A stretch of DNA of 41,735 nt, taken from a virus. Shown piece after piece: positions 31,940 to 37,526 of the stretch. The notes under the pieces were generated by a model. The model ran no database searches and was not told the origin of the DNA. It saw only the letters and a list, made by a program, of their open reading frames with translations. The stretch lies in the IMG/VR virus record IMGVR_UViG_3300042923_000189, positions 1-41,735 of that record. One strand, given 5' to 3'. Position 1 is the first letter of the stretch; each line of letters begins with the position of its first letter. The translations under genes and the position numbers were made by a program.

Positions 31940-32037
31940 TACCATAATTGGACGGTTTTACCATTGTCGTTTAATGGTAGATTGTAGTATATTGATGGTA
32001 ATAAATATGATCCGATCCGGTAGGCGAAATCATGGTA
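31940..32037 (+). repeat. TACCAT/ATGGTA hexamer array
   Basis: TACCAT occurs at 31940-31945 and 31959-31964, and its inverse ATGGTA at 31974-31979, 31995-32000 and 32032-32037. TACCATT (31959-31965) and AATGGTA (31973-31979) form a perfect 7-bp dyad. The array sits in a 424-base gene-free, AT-rich region (31638-32062). It may be an operator cluster for the adjacent leftward HTH protein or an iteron-like region. Otherwise the region holds two terminators and no gene. Confidence 0.55.
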
Positions 32038-32062
32038 AATACGCACTATGACCCCATTATTA

Positions 32063-32356
32063 TTAACTCTTACCCCGAAGGCTTATAACATAATTTATAT
32101 ATTTTTCGACATCTAGTCGCTCGCTGTCCGTTAACCGTGGTATACTTTTTTCACCGGTTAACCACGATATAGATATTCCTAAATATTCACACAGTTTTAC
32201 TGCATCCGATAATGGTAAGTCACATTTACCGCCTTCAAACCTTGAATATTTGGCTTGACTAATACCAATGGATTCACTGACATCGCTTTGCTTTTTTGAT
32301 AAGCTTAATCTGACATTATAGGCACGTAGACCAACCTCATAAGCATCATATTTCAT
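32063..32356 (-). CDS. XRE-family HTH regulator (97 aa)
   Basis: I start at ATG 32356, with AGGGG upstream on its strand. The protein has a Cro/C1 HTH of the usual length (LSKKQSDVSESIGISQAKYSRFEGGKC, residues ~18-45; KLCEYLGISISWLTGEK follows). The C-terminal tail (DSERLDVEKYINYVISLR) is short, with no peptidase domain. It is encoded leftward, flanked by the hexamer array on its downstream side and by AT-rich repeats upstream. It probably regulates itself and perhaps the cargo genes. Confidence 0.85.
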   Translation of the reverse strand: MKYDAYEVGLRAYNVRLSLSKKQSDVSESIGISQAKYSRFEGGKCDLPLSDAVKLCEYLGISISWLTGEKSIPRLTDSERLDVEKYINYVISLRGKS

Positions 32357-32379
32357 CTTATGCACCCCTGCCAAATATT

Positions 32380-32460
32380 ATCATATATGCAGATATGCAT
32401 ACAAGTATTCCTGTGATGATATACAGATATGAAAAACCATATTCAGAAATGCATATGGAT
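32380..32460. promoter_or_regulatory. AT-rich operator-like region upstream of the leftward HTH gene
   Basis: Short related words recur: GCAGATATGCAT (32395-32406), ACAGATATG (32421-32429), CAGAAATGCATATG (32444-32457). A leftward promoter with -35 TTGTAT and -10 GATAAT or TAATAT (spacer 16 or 18) can be drawn inside it. I regard this as a candidate operator cluster for the XRE protein. Confidence 0.4.
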
Positions 32461-32521
32461 ATACACTGATGGATATTTGCACGAACCGGGAAGATGATAA
32501 TCAACTGTTAATATGCTTTAT

Positions 32522-32545
32522 CCCCTTGCCTTGCCGTGAGGGGTT
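32522..32545 (+). terminator. Terminator hairpin before the SOS-box promoter
   Basis: CCCCT at 32522-32526 pairs with AGGGG at 32539-32543, loop TGCCTTGCCGTG, followed by TTTATATA. It resembles the terminator at 31645 in loop sequence. Confidence 0.6.
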
Positions 32546-32606
32546 TATATATAACATCTTAATTCGTCATGTCACAAAGGCGTGGCATCACATATATTTT
32601 TAGTTA

Positions 32607-32635
32607 TTGAAAACGAACAGGCGTTCTGATATAAT
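32607..32635 (+). promoter_or_regulatory. Consensus promoter with LexA (SOS) box in the spacer
   Basis: -35 TTGAAA (32607-32612) and -10 TATAAT (32630-32635) are 17 bp apart. The spacer contains CGAACAGGCGTTCT (32614-32627), which matches the Gram-positive LexA box CGAAC-RNRY-GTTYC at all but the last base. Transcription would start about 32642 and lead into the 65-aa gene at 32686. Confidence 0.8.
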
Positions 32636-32685
32636 GACCTTAATTTCACCGCTGAGAACTATTGTTATTTAAAGGGGGCAATATA

Positions 32686-32883
32686 TTGAACAAAGCAATT
32701 GAAGAGCTTATTATTAAACGCTGCGAAGTGGCGAAGATGGAAGATGCCGAGTACTTGGAATGCGAAAGAGGAAAACGCGAACCGGAAGAGGTGCAGTCTC
32801 TGGCAGAAATAGCATGCTACAAAAAAGGATTGAGGGATGCAAAGAATTTATACATGTTGTTAGAATGTAGTGAAAAAATGTAG
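32686..32883 (+). CDS. SOS-controlled small protein beside attP (65 aa)
   Basis: A TTG start at 32686 follows an AAGGGGGC ribosome binding site; an ATG at 32662 lies upstream without spacing for a site. The product (after Met: NKAIEELIIKRCEVAKMEDA) is mostly helical, highly charged, with three Cys, and no DNA-binding motif I recognise. It is read from a strong promoter with a LexA box in the spacer and ends about 130 bases before the att core. An SOS-induced antirepressor or excisionase is the most attractive idea, because the phage repressor here lacks a cleavable domain. This role is inference. Confidence 0.65.
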   Translation: MNKAIEELIIKRCEVAKMEDAEYLECERGKREPEEVQSLAEIACYKKGLRDAKNLYMLLECSEKM

Positions 32884-32943
32884 TAAAATACGTGAAATAT
32901 TAGCATATATTGAACGGTATGAATAAATATGTTTAATATAAAG

Positions 32944-33002
32944 AACTCGCCAAAACCCAAGAAAAATAAGGGTTGTCCCTGTTTTCAATGGCTTGGCGAG
33001 TT
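32944..33002. repeat. 10-bp inverted repeat flanking the left side of attP
   Basis: AACTCGCCAA (32944-32953) and TTGGCGAGTT (32993-33002) are perfect inverses. They flank an A/T-rich and CCCTGTTTTCAA-containing stretch just left of the tRNA-derived core. They could be recombinase arm sites or a terminator for the 32686 gene. Confidence 0.5.
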
Positions 33003-33011
33003 GCTATTAGG

Positions 33012-33068
33012 CTAGACTAAGGATCTAGTTCCAGCAATGGAGTAGGGGTTCAAGTCCCCTCGACTGCA
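33012..33068 (+). other. attP core: 3' part of a tRNA-Leu(AAG) gene
   Basis: The stretch folds as an anticodon arm (CTAGA, loop CTAAGGA with anticodon AAG, TCTAG), a long variable arm (TCCA, GCAA loop, TGGA) as in tRNA-Leu, a T-arm (AGGGG, TTCAAGT, CCCCT), and acceptor strand CGACTGC with discriminator A. The matching 5' acceptor GCAGTCG and D-arm are not found upstream. The integrase gene lies 87 bases to the right. This is how an attP that targets a tRNA gene looks. Confidence 0.8.
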
Positions 33069-33154
33069 GTAAGTAAAATCAAGGGTTCCAGTGTTTTCGC
33101 AAGAAGATGTTGGAGCTTCTTTTTTTGCCGTGTAGTAAAAAATGTAGTGGGCAA

Positions 33155-34387
33155 CTATATTGCTTTAAACATTTTTTTACGTTCCTCTCGGGTGAGAGTC
33201 TTTTCTTCTGTGGTGGTAGTCTTCTCAGGTTTGACATTTGGCTTGATGGAATTATTAATTTTATTGGCTGCTTCTTCATCCATGTCTTTTAATACATGCT
33301 GATAAACTTCTCTCAGTGTAGACACTGTAGAATGCCCAAGACGCTCCGCAGCAACTTTGTCCGATATATTTCCTCTCAACATCACAACTGCATTGTAATG
33401 CCTCAGGTCGTGTAAACGAATATGCGGAAGATTGTACTTGTCCAACAAATAATTAAATCTCTGAGAAAGAGATTTCGGTTTCCACCGGGTGACAACATTG
33501 GTATCTGAACCCGGCTTTCCACAAGATACATAATGTCTTTGTAATGTTTCGATGACATATTCAGGGGCTGATATGGTTCTCTTGCTTGTTTCGTTCTTGG
33601 GATCCTTCTCGATATTACTTGTAAAGTTTACCATGGTCTGTTCTATGGTGATAGTTTTTGCCTTGAAGTCTACATTTTCCCATCGCAATCCGAGAATTTC
33701 GCCACGCCTTAATCCTGATCCGGCCCCCAGGATGATCGGAACTTCTTCATCTTTTCCATGAACAAAATCAAGTAATTTAAGAAACTGGTCTTTGTTATAT
33801 ACAACAGGTCTATATTTTACCATAGGAGACAACTCTACTCCATCGGTCGGGTTAGTCCTGATTTTGCCATTAATCATCGCATAGTGTAGTGCAGCTTTAA
33901 GAAATTTATTAAGCTTAATAACAGTGTTGATGCTGAGCTTCGGCATTGTTTGGGTGACAATCTTGTCGCCATGCTTAACTTTATGCTCCCTCTCATTAGA
34001 TAGTTTGAAATTATAAAACGTATCCAGCGTTATGGTTTTTATATCTTTGAGTTTCGTATTACCAAAATAAGGCTCAAAATGCACATCAATATACATTTTG
34101 AATAGTTCTGCGGTAGTCTTTTCCCACTTTGCCTTGTCTGGGCGTTTTGATTTTGGGTCCCACATATCATATCCGGCTCTTATCCGGTGATATGATTTCA
34201 AAAACGCAATCAATGTATCTTTGTTCGGAGGAGTATACTGCCCGGTTCGAATCTCAAATAAAATCTCACCTGCTTTTTCAATAACTTCTTTTTCTGACCA
34301 TCCGTAGATGAGTTTTGGTCTACTCGCTCCAATATCAACAGGATATACCCATCTACCATCTGAATTTCTCTGATAAGGTTTTCCCAT
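33155..34387 (-). CDS. int: Tyrosine integrase
   Basis: The start at 34387 follows AGGAGGTAATTGT on its strand (an upstream Met at 34411 lacks a ribosome binding site). The 410-residue protein has an N-terminal Arm-DNA-binding domain (AP2-like, MGKPYQRNSDGRWVYPVDIG), a core-binding SAM-like domain (~70-190), and a catalytic domain with GLRRGEILGLRW (first Arg), LHDLRH (HxxR), GHSTVSTLREVYQHV (His and the Tyr nucleophile). It mediates integration and excision at the tRNA-derived att site. It starts just after the stop of the repressor gene, so the two are one leftward operon. Confidence 0.95.
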   Translation of the reverse strand: MGKPYQRNSDGRWVYPVDIGASRPKLIYGWSEKEVIEKAGEILFEIRTGQYTPPNKDTLIAFLKSYHRIRAGYDMWDPKSKRPDKAKWEKTTAELFKMYIDVHFEPYFGNTKLKDIKTITLDTFYNFKLSNEREHKVKHGDKIVTQTMPKLSINTVIKLNKFLKAALHYAMINGKIRTNPTDGVELSPMVKYRPVVYNKDQFLKLLDFVHGKDEEVPIILGAGSGLRRGEILGLRWENVDFKAKTITIEQTMVNFTSNIEKDPKNETSKRTISAPEYVIETLQRHYVSCGKPGSDTNVVTRWKPKSLSQRFNYLLDKYNLPHIRLHDLRHYNAVVMLRGNISDKVAAERLGHSTVSTLREVYQHVLKDMDEEAANKINNSIKPNVKPEKTTTTEEKTLTREERKKMFKAI

Positions 34388-34391
34388 ACAA

Positions 34392-34709
34392 TTACCTCCT
34401 ATATAAATCAATCATCTGGTCAAGCTTCTCGGGAGATACGTCTTCCTTGATAGCTTTATCGATCACGCTTATATATTCTTTTTTGTTAGCAAACTGTATA
34501 GTGCTAAAATCTCCGTTGCCCGCAAGCCAATCCAGCGTAACGCCAAAATAATCAGCTAAGCTTATCAATGCCGATAATCCAGGCTCAGACTTCCCATGCT
34601 CATATCTCCATATTAATGATTTTGTGCTGTCAACTGCTTCAGCGAGTGTTTCATATGATAGCTCTTTCCTTGTTCTTAACATATTCAGCCTTTTCGCAAA
34701 CTCATTCAT
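34392..34709 (-). CDS. CI-like repressor (105 aa), HTH only
   Basis: I start at ATG 34709; GAGG lies ten bases upstream on its strand. The HTH is clear (RKELSYETLAEAVDSTKSLIWRYEHGKSEPGLSALISLADYF, residues ~13-52), and the C terminus is a short helical tail (DVSPEKLDQMIDLYRR) without an S24/LexA peptidase. It should keep the lysogenic state by binding the operators near 34825 and 35146. With no cleavable domain, it cannot respond to RecA directly. Its stop lies four bases from the integrase start. Confidence 0.85.
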   Translation of the reverse strand: MNEFAKRLNMLRTRKELSYETLAEAVDSTKSLIWRYEHGKSEPGLSALISLADYFGVTLDWLAGNGDFSTIQFANKKEYISVIDKAIKEDVSPEKLDQMIDLYRR

Positions 34710-34747
34710 TTTTATTATTCCTCTCAATGCGTTTCATTTATGTAACG

Positions 34748-34776
34748 ATTGTAGCAAAAAAGTTTAAAATATGCAA
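34748..34776 (-). promoter_or_regulatory. Leftward repressor/integrase promoter
   Basis: On the minus strand -35 is TTGCAT (plus 34771-34776) and -10 is TACAAT (plus 34748-34753), with a 17-bp spacer. Transcription would start about 34740, before the repressor ATG at 34709. Confidence 0.65.
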
Positions 34777-34786
34777 CAAAAAGTTA

Positions 34787-34815
34787 TTGACAAATATAAA
34801 TGTGGGGTTTATACT
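34787..34815 (+). promoter_or_regulatory. Rightward early promoter
   Basis: -35 TTGACA (34787-34792), a 17-bp spacer, and -10 TATACT (34810-34815). The operator at 34825 lies at the transcription start, well placed for repression of the Cro-like and downstream early genes. Confidence 0.85.
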
Positions 34816-34824
34816 ACATTTAGA

Positions 34825-34840
34825 GTTCTAAATATAGAAC
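34825..34840 (+). promoter_or_regulatory. Operator copy 1
   Basis: GTTCTAAATATAGAAC, with 6-bp arms GTTCTA/TAGAAC about a 4-bp centre. It sits directly downstream of the rightward -10. An identical 16-bp copy is at 35146. Confidence 0.8.
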
Positions 34841-34882
34841 GAAACAAACCCTAGTAACATAGTGAAAGGAGGACGAAAAACA

Positions 34883-35128
34883 ATGCAAAAATCGACACAA
34901 AAAAAAGACAAAAAGTTACATAATCTACGCAAGTTTCGTGACGAATTTGATATAAGACAGGAAGATTTTGCAGTACTTTTGGGGTATAAGAAGTCTAATT
35001 ACTGTCAAAAGGAGTTGGGTAAAATCGAATTTACGCTTTCTGAGATTATAAAAATTCAGAAAGCTATAAACGACAGGCGTGAAAAAATCGGTCTACCACC
35101 TGTGACGATGGATGAAATTTTCAGGTAA
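34883..35128 (+). CDS. Cro-like XRE-family HTH protein (81 aa)
   Basis: ATG 34883 follows AGGAGG at ten bases. A basic N-terminal stretch (QKSTQKKDKKLHNLRK) precedes an HTH (EFDIRQEDFAVLLGYKKSNYCQKELGKIEFTLSEIIKIQKAI). It is the first rightward gene, under a promoter with a repressor operator, the place of a Cro-type protein. The C terminus is short. It would oppose the leftward repressor gene during lytic growth or act as an early regulator. The DNA-binding part is rather Lys-rich. Confidence 0.82.
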   Translation: MQKSTQKKDKKLHNLRKFRDEFDIRQEDFAVLLGYKKSNYCQKELGKIEFTLSEIIKIQKAINDRREKIGLPPVTMDEIFR

Positions 35129-35145
35129 ATTTTTTTACTCTAACC

Positions 35146-35161
35146 GTTCTAAATATAGAAC
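35146..35161 (+). promoter_or_regulatory. Operator copy 2
   Basis: The same 16-bp GTTCTAAATATAGAAC as at 34825, located 46 bases before the next gene. It lies between the Cro-like gene and the early operon, with no consensus -35 around it, so it may block readthrough or a weak promoter. Confidence 0.8.
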
Positions 35162-35206
35162 AGACGGTAGTACATATTGAATAACTAAGAAAGGAGGGAC
35201 AAGTCC

Positions 35207-35383
35207 ATGTTAGAAGTTAAGGGATCCGAAACAGGCAATAAGCCAATCAATGAAATGATCGAGAAAGAAATACTCCGCCAACAGCTGGAACTATTAGCGG
35301 AGCAATCAAAAGGTGCTTTACCTGACGAATTATGCAATCTTTCAATGTCAATGGCACGTATTTACGAGTTACTTATAAAATGA
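35207..35383 (+). CDS. Small early protein (58 aa)
   Basis: ATG 35207 follows AAGGAGGG. The 58 residues are helical and acidic with a Leu/Glu-rich heptad segment (IEKEILRQQLELLAEQSKG). This fits a small regulator or antirepressor-type protein, but no family is recognised. It lies directly behind operator copy 2 and so is likely repressed in the lysogen. Its 3' end overlaps the converging gene at 35369 by 15 bases. Confidence 0.55.
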   Translation: MLEVKGSETGNKPINEMIEKEILRQQLELLAEQSKGALPDELCNLSMSMARIYELLIK

Positions 35384-35563
35384 CTCGCGTCTTTCCTTAC
35401 CTGCTTCCTTGAAGCGATTATTTATCCTTTCGTATGCATCAAGATATTTATCAACTATATCTTCGGGGGTAGCTTTTGATAAATCTTGATTTTGCAGGTA
35501 AAGAATCGCCAAAGCAGGTACTTTTCCACTTGGAAAAGTACTTAATGAAACATCATTACTCAT
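35369..35563 (-). CDS. Leftward accessory protein (64 aa)
   Basis: ATG 35563 follows AAGGAG on its strand. The protein (MSNDVSLSTFPSGKVPALAILYLQNQDLSKATPEDIVDKYLDAY...) belongs to a family of ~60-residue proteins widespread in Firmicutes phages with the LYLQNQDL motif and helical C terminus. Function is unknown. It is oriented against the early operon, and a separate leftward promoter lies upstream, so it could be made in the lysogen. Its stop overlaps the converging early gene. Confidence 0.75.
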   Translation of the reverse strand: MSNDVSLSTFPSGKVPALAILYLQNQDLSKATPEDIVDKYLDAYERINNRFKEAGKERRESFYK

Positions 35564-35612
35564 AAGTTTTTCTCCTTTCATATGTATTTCAGTGTATCGT
35601 TCTGATACCAAC

Positions 35613-35641
35613 ATTATAGGAGTATTTTGGAAATAAAGCAA
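35613..35641 (-). promoter_or_regulatory. Leftward promoter for the 35369-35563 gene
   Basis: On the minus strand -10 is TATAAT (plus 35613-35618), -35 is TTGCTT (plus 35636-35641), with 17 bp between. A GTATC/GATAC dyad (35595-35609) covers the start site. Confidence 0.55.
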
Positions 35642-35658
35642 GAAAGAAGGCGATTATA

Positions 35659-35856
35659 TTGAAGCATAAGATCATTTCCCTGCTTAAATTCATTCTCGGT
35701 TTCACAGCCATTCTGGCGCTATTCGGAACCATTGGATCACTCGAGTGTTCAACTATCACAGTTGGACAAGCACTTATTCAGGCAGGAGCCATCGGGGTAG
35801 GTTTGGTAATAGGAATTATAGTTGTGTTAATCAAAGAGTGGAGGGAGGAGAGATAG
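35659..35856 (+). CDS. Two-pass membrane protein (65 aa)
   Basis: A TTG start at 35659 follows AGAAGG. Two transmembrane helices (residues ~8-25 and ~40-58, ending IGVGLVIGIIVVLIKEWREER). The cytoplasmic tail is basic. Small membrane proteins in this position often act in superinfection or host takeover, but this one is unassigned. It is the first gene of the packed early operon, starting after the divergent leftward gene. Confidence 0.6.
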   Translation: MKHKIISLLKFILGFTAILALFGTIGSLECSTITVGQALIQAGAIGVGLVIGIIVVLIKEWREER

Positions 35857-35857
35857 G

Positions 35858-36004
35858 ATGGCAGGAGCAGTAAAGCGCAGGGAGCGCAGTCGTTCAACCA
35901 TAGATAAGAATTATGAGTGCTGGAGAAGAAGCACCCCCATTGTTGGAGCAAAATTAAGTCAGCGCAGAATCAGACAAGCCGTAGCCAGAATTTTCGGGAA
36001 GTAG
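35858..36004 (+). CDS. Small Arg-rich protein (48 aa)
   Basis: ATG 35858 follows GGGAGGAGAGATAGG. It is very basic (MAGAVKRRERSRSTIDKNYE; QRRIRQAVARIFGK), with no other recognisable motif. It begins one base after the upstream stop and ends just before the next gene. A nucleic-acid-binding miniprotein is possible. Confidence 0.5.
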   Translation: MAGAVKRRERSRSTIDKNYECWRRSTPIVGAKLSQRRIRQAVARIFGK

Positions 36005-36011
36005 GTGTGAT

Positions 36012-36161
36012 ATGGCAAGATTTAGAAAATGTATTATTTGCAGGAGGTCGTGGAATATAAGCCTGCATCAGCTGATCCCAAGCAGCGGATATGTGTGTCC
36101 GCATTGCATTAGTGCAAGAAAAAAGCTCACCCGGTCTGGCAGGACCAAGATGAGCGCATAA
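36012..36161 (+). CDS. Zinc-finger miniprotein (49 aa)
   Basis: ATG 36012 follows AGTAGGTGTG. Two CxxC knuckles (CIIC at residues 7-10 and CPHC near residue 30) make one zinc finger, on a Lys/Arg-rich background. Similar tiny zinc fingers recur across the phage. Function unknown. Confidence 0.6.
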   Translation: MARFRKCIICRRSWNISLHQLIPSSGYVCPHCISARKKLTRSGRTKMSA

Positions 36162-36208
36162 CAAATTATCTAAGGTGAGTATATCACCAGAATCGGAGGA
36201 TTGCAAGT

Positions 36209-36601
36209 ATGGCAAGAGGAATCGTAAGAAAGATTGATGATTTAGGGAGGGTAACCATCCCGATCGAATACAGAAGAGCTATAACCATTGGGACAGGGGA
36301 TGCACTTGACCTTTATATCATGGACAAGGTTATTCACCTTAAGAAGGGTAAAGGCAGAAAGCTTGATGCGCTCGGCAGATATACCTTACCGATTGAGGTG
36401 CGCAGGTCACTCAGATTTGAGCTGAATGAATTAGTTGATATCTATGTTGATGGCGATGAAATTTGTATCAAGAGAGAAACGCTGCAGTGTGTTATCTGTG
36501 GCTCAGAAGATGAAACTCAGCTTCACGAAGTCAATAGGGTATTGATCTGTAAGAGCTGCGCTCTGGCCGTGACTGACATGGTTATGGAGGCAGGTCTATG
36601 A
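36209..36601 (+). CDS. AbrB-type regulator with tandem SpoVT domains and zinc ribbon
   Basis: ATG 36209 follows CGGAGGA. Two swapped-hairpin AbrB-like segments are seen: residues ~1-45 (MARGIVRKIDDLGRVTIPIEYRRAI) and ~48-88 (GRKLDALGRYTLPIEVRRSL). A zinc-ribbon-like tail follows with CVIC and CKSC. The protein should dimerise and bind DNA broadly. It is in the early operon, so likely acts as a transcriptional switch. Tandem AbrB halves in one chain plus zinc ribbon is unusual. The stop overlaps the next ATG. Confidence 0.85.
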   Translation: MARGIVRKIDDLGRVTIPIEYRRAITIGTGDALDLYIMDKVIHLKKGKGRKLDALGRYTLPIEVRRSLRFELNELVDIYVDGDEICIKRETLQCVICGSEDETQLHEVNRVLICKSCALAVTDMVMEAGL

Positions 36602-36849
36602 CACCAGAGAAGCTCGAAGAGATAAAGCGCATGCAATTAGATGCAATTAGCGGAGCAAATAAGTCCGCTTCAAAATTCAATATTTCCATTACATCTACTG
36701 AAACAGAATGCGAGTTTTCCGGCACGATCATAGGAATAGTAGCAGCTGCAATGACGGGATTGCATGAATTAGAGCAGAAATTTCCCGAAGCCACAAGTAT
36801 TATTGATGCAGCATTTGAAGGATATAGATTACTTAGGGAGGATACCTGA
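36598..36849 (+). CDS. Hypothetical early protein (83 aa)
   Basis: ATG overlaps the upstream stop (ATGA), with GGAGGC upstream. An alpha/beta/alpha layout is predicted, with a beta pair (FNISITSTETECEFSGT) and a helical C terminus (LHELEQKFPEATSIIDAAF). It has one Cys. I do not recognise the family. It is likely co-transcribed with the AbrB-like gene and the zinc ribbon gene that follows. Confidence 0.55.
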   Translation: MTPEKLEEIKRMQLDAISGANKSASKFNISITSTETECEFSGTIIGIVAAAMTGLHELEQKFPEATSIIDAAFEGYRLLREDT

Positions 36850-36851
36850 AT

Positions 36852-37058
36852 ATGGCATATTCTCGTCCATGCCCTGCATGCGGAGCAAATTTAGATCCAG
36901 GTGAAAGGTGCAATTGCAAGGAGGCTGATACAGAATTTTCATCCCAGATAACAACGATGCCCTTACCACCCATGAGCGTGAAGTCAATAGATTGTTTCGT
37001 CTCGACAGCAGAATATCTGAAGATGAAGAGCAATCTGATTCAGAGCTTCCGTGGGTAG
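36852..37058 (+). CDS. Zinc-ribbon protein (68 aa)
   Basis: ATG 36852 follows TTAGGGAGGATACC. CPAC and CNC (residues 7-10 and ~20-22) form a rubredoxin-like knuckle within MAYSRPCPACGANLDPGERC. The rest is less structured. It overlaps in another frame with a second reading at 36935-37123. It may be a short zinc ribbon whose 3' part is non-essential. Confidence 0.55.
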   Translation: MAYSRPCPACGANLDPGERCNCKEADTEFSSQITTMPLPPMSVKSIDCFVSTAEYLKMKSNLIQSFRG

Positions 37059-37123
37059 TAGTCCCGAATGATTATGGGACACATGAGAGAAGTTTATATT
37101 ATGAGGAGGCCGAAAATCCATGA
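36935..37123 (+). CDS. Hidden overlapping gene with apparent AUU start (62 aa)
   Basis: The frame is open from the stop at 36926-36928 to TGA 37121-37123, which overlaps the next ATG in an ATGA. The encoded sequence (HEREVNRLFRLDSRISEDEE, then LPWVVVPNDYGTHERSLYYE) looks like real, soluble protein. The only canonical start is TTG 36992, which has no ribosome binding site; ATT 36935 lies ten bases after AAGGAGG (36918-36924). It overlaps the zinc-ribbon gene. A frameshift in the upstream gene is an alternative. Confidence 0.55.
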   Translation: MFIPDNNDALTTHEREVNRLFRLDSRISEDEEQSDSELPWVVVPNDYGTHERSLYYEEAENP

Positions 37124-37278
37124 CAGTATATGAATGGATACAGGAATTAGCTCAGTTTAGTCCTGACCTTAAGGTGAATGTAGATTTTACTGCCAAGGCC
37201 ACAGATGAAGAGAGAAGAGCTGACAAGATCAAGTTTAGTCAATACGGATGTGATCTCTGTATTGAATGCGAAGAATAG
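37120..37278 (+). CDS. Small protein with terminal CxxC pair (52 aa)
   Basis: ATG 37120 follows GAGGAGG and overlaps the upstream TGA. The protein has a helical start (TVYEWIQELAQFSPDLKVNV) and ends with CDLCIEC, which could ligate zinc or metal. It is a further member of the zinc-knuckle miniprotein group. Function is unknown. Confidence 0.55.
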   Translation: MTVYEWIQELAQFSPDLKVNVDFTAKATDEERRADKIKFSQYGCDLCIECEE

Positions 37279-37286
37279 GAGGCAAT

Positions 37287-37526
37287 ATGAATATTATCAA
37301 GGTTAAATTTCTAAAAGATGGACAACCATCTGGTAGAGCATATACATACTTTTCAGAGAATCCGTTGTCGGTTGACGATAAGGTGCAGATCAATTCTGTA
37401 TCAGTAGGAGTTGTTACCGAAACTGATGTTCCGGAGGAAGAGATCAAGGATTACAGAGATAAATGCAAGTTCATCCACGGCAAGTATGTGGAGCCGATTG
37501 AAGCAGGGGAGGAAGAAACGGTATGA
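37287..37526 (+). CDS. Hypothetical beta-rich protein (79 aa)
   Basis: ATG 37287 follows AGGAGG at six bases (an upstream in-frame ATG at 37266 lacks one). The protein has a beta-rich part (IIKVKFLKDGQPSGRAYTYF, then DKVQINSVSVGVVTETDVP) and an acidic C terminus. Its stop overlaps the DUF1351 gene start. This kind of small protein often precedes recombination genes in phages, but its role is unknown. Confidence 0.6.
   Translation: MNIIKVKFLKDGQPSGRAYTYFSENPLSVDDKVQINSVSVGVVTETDVPEEEIKDYRDKCKFIHGKYVEPIEAGEEETV

Noticed and set aside
31959-31979. Perfect dyad TACCATT/AATGGTA as a terminator
   Set aside because: The stem is AT-rich with no following T run on either strand; it fits an operator better.
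33079-33292. Small frames between attP and integrase
   Set aside because: They are frames over the att region and the 3' end of integrase, with no ribosome binding sites.
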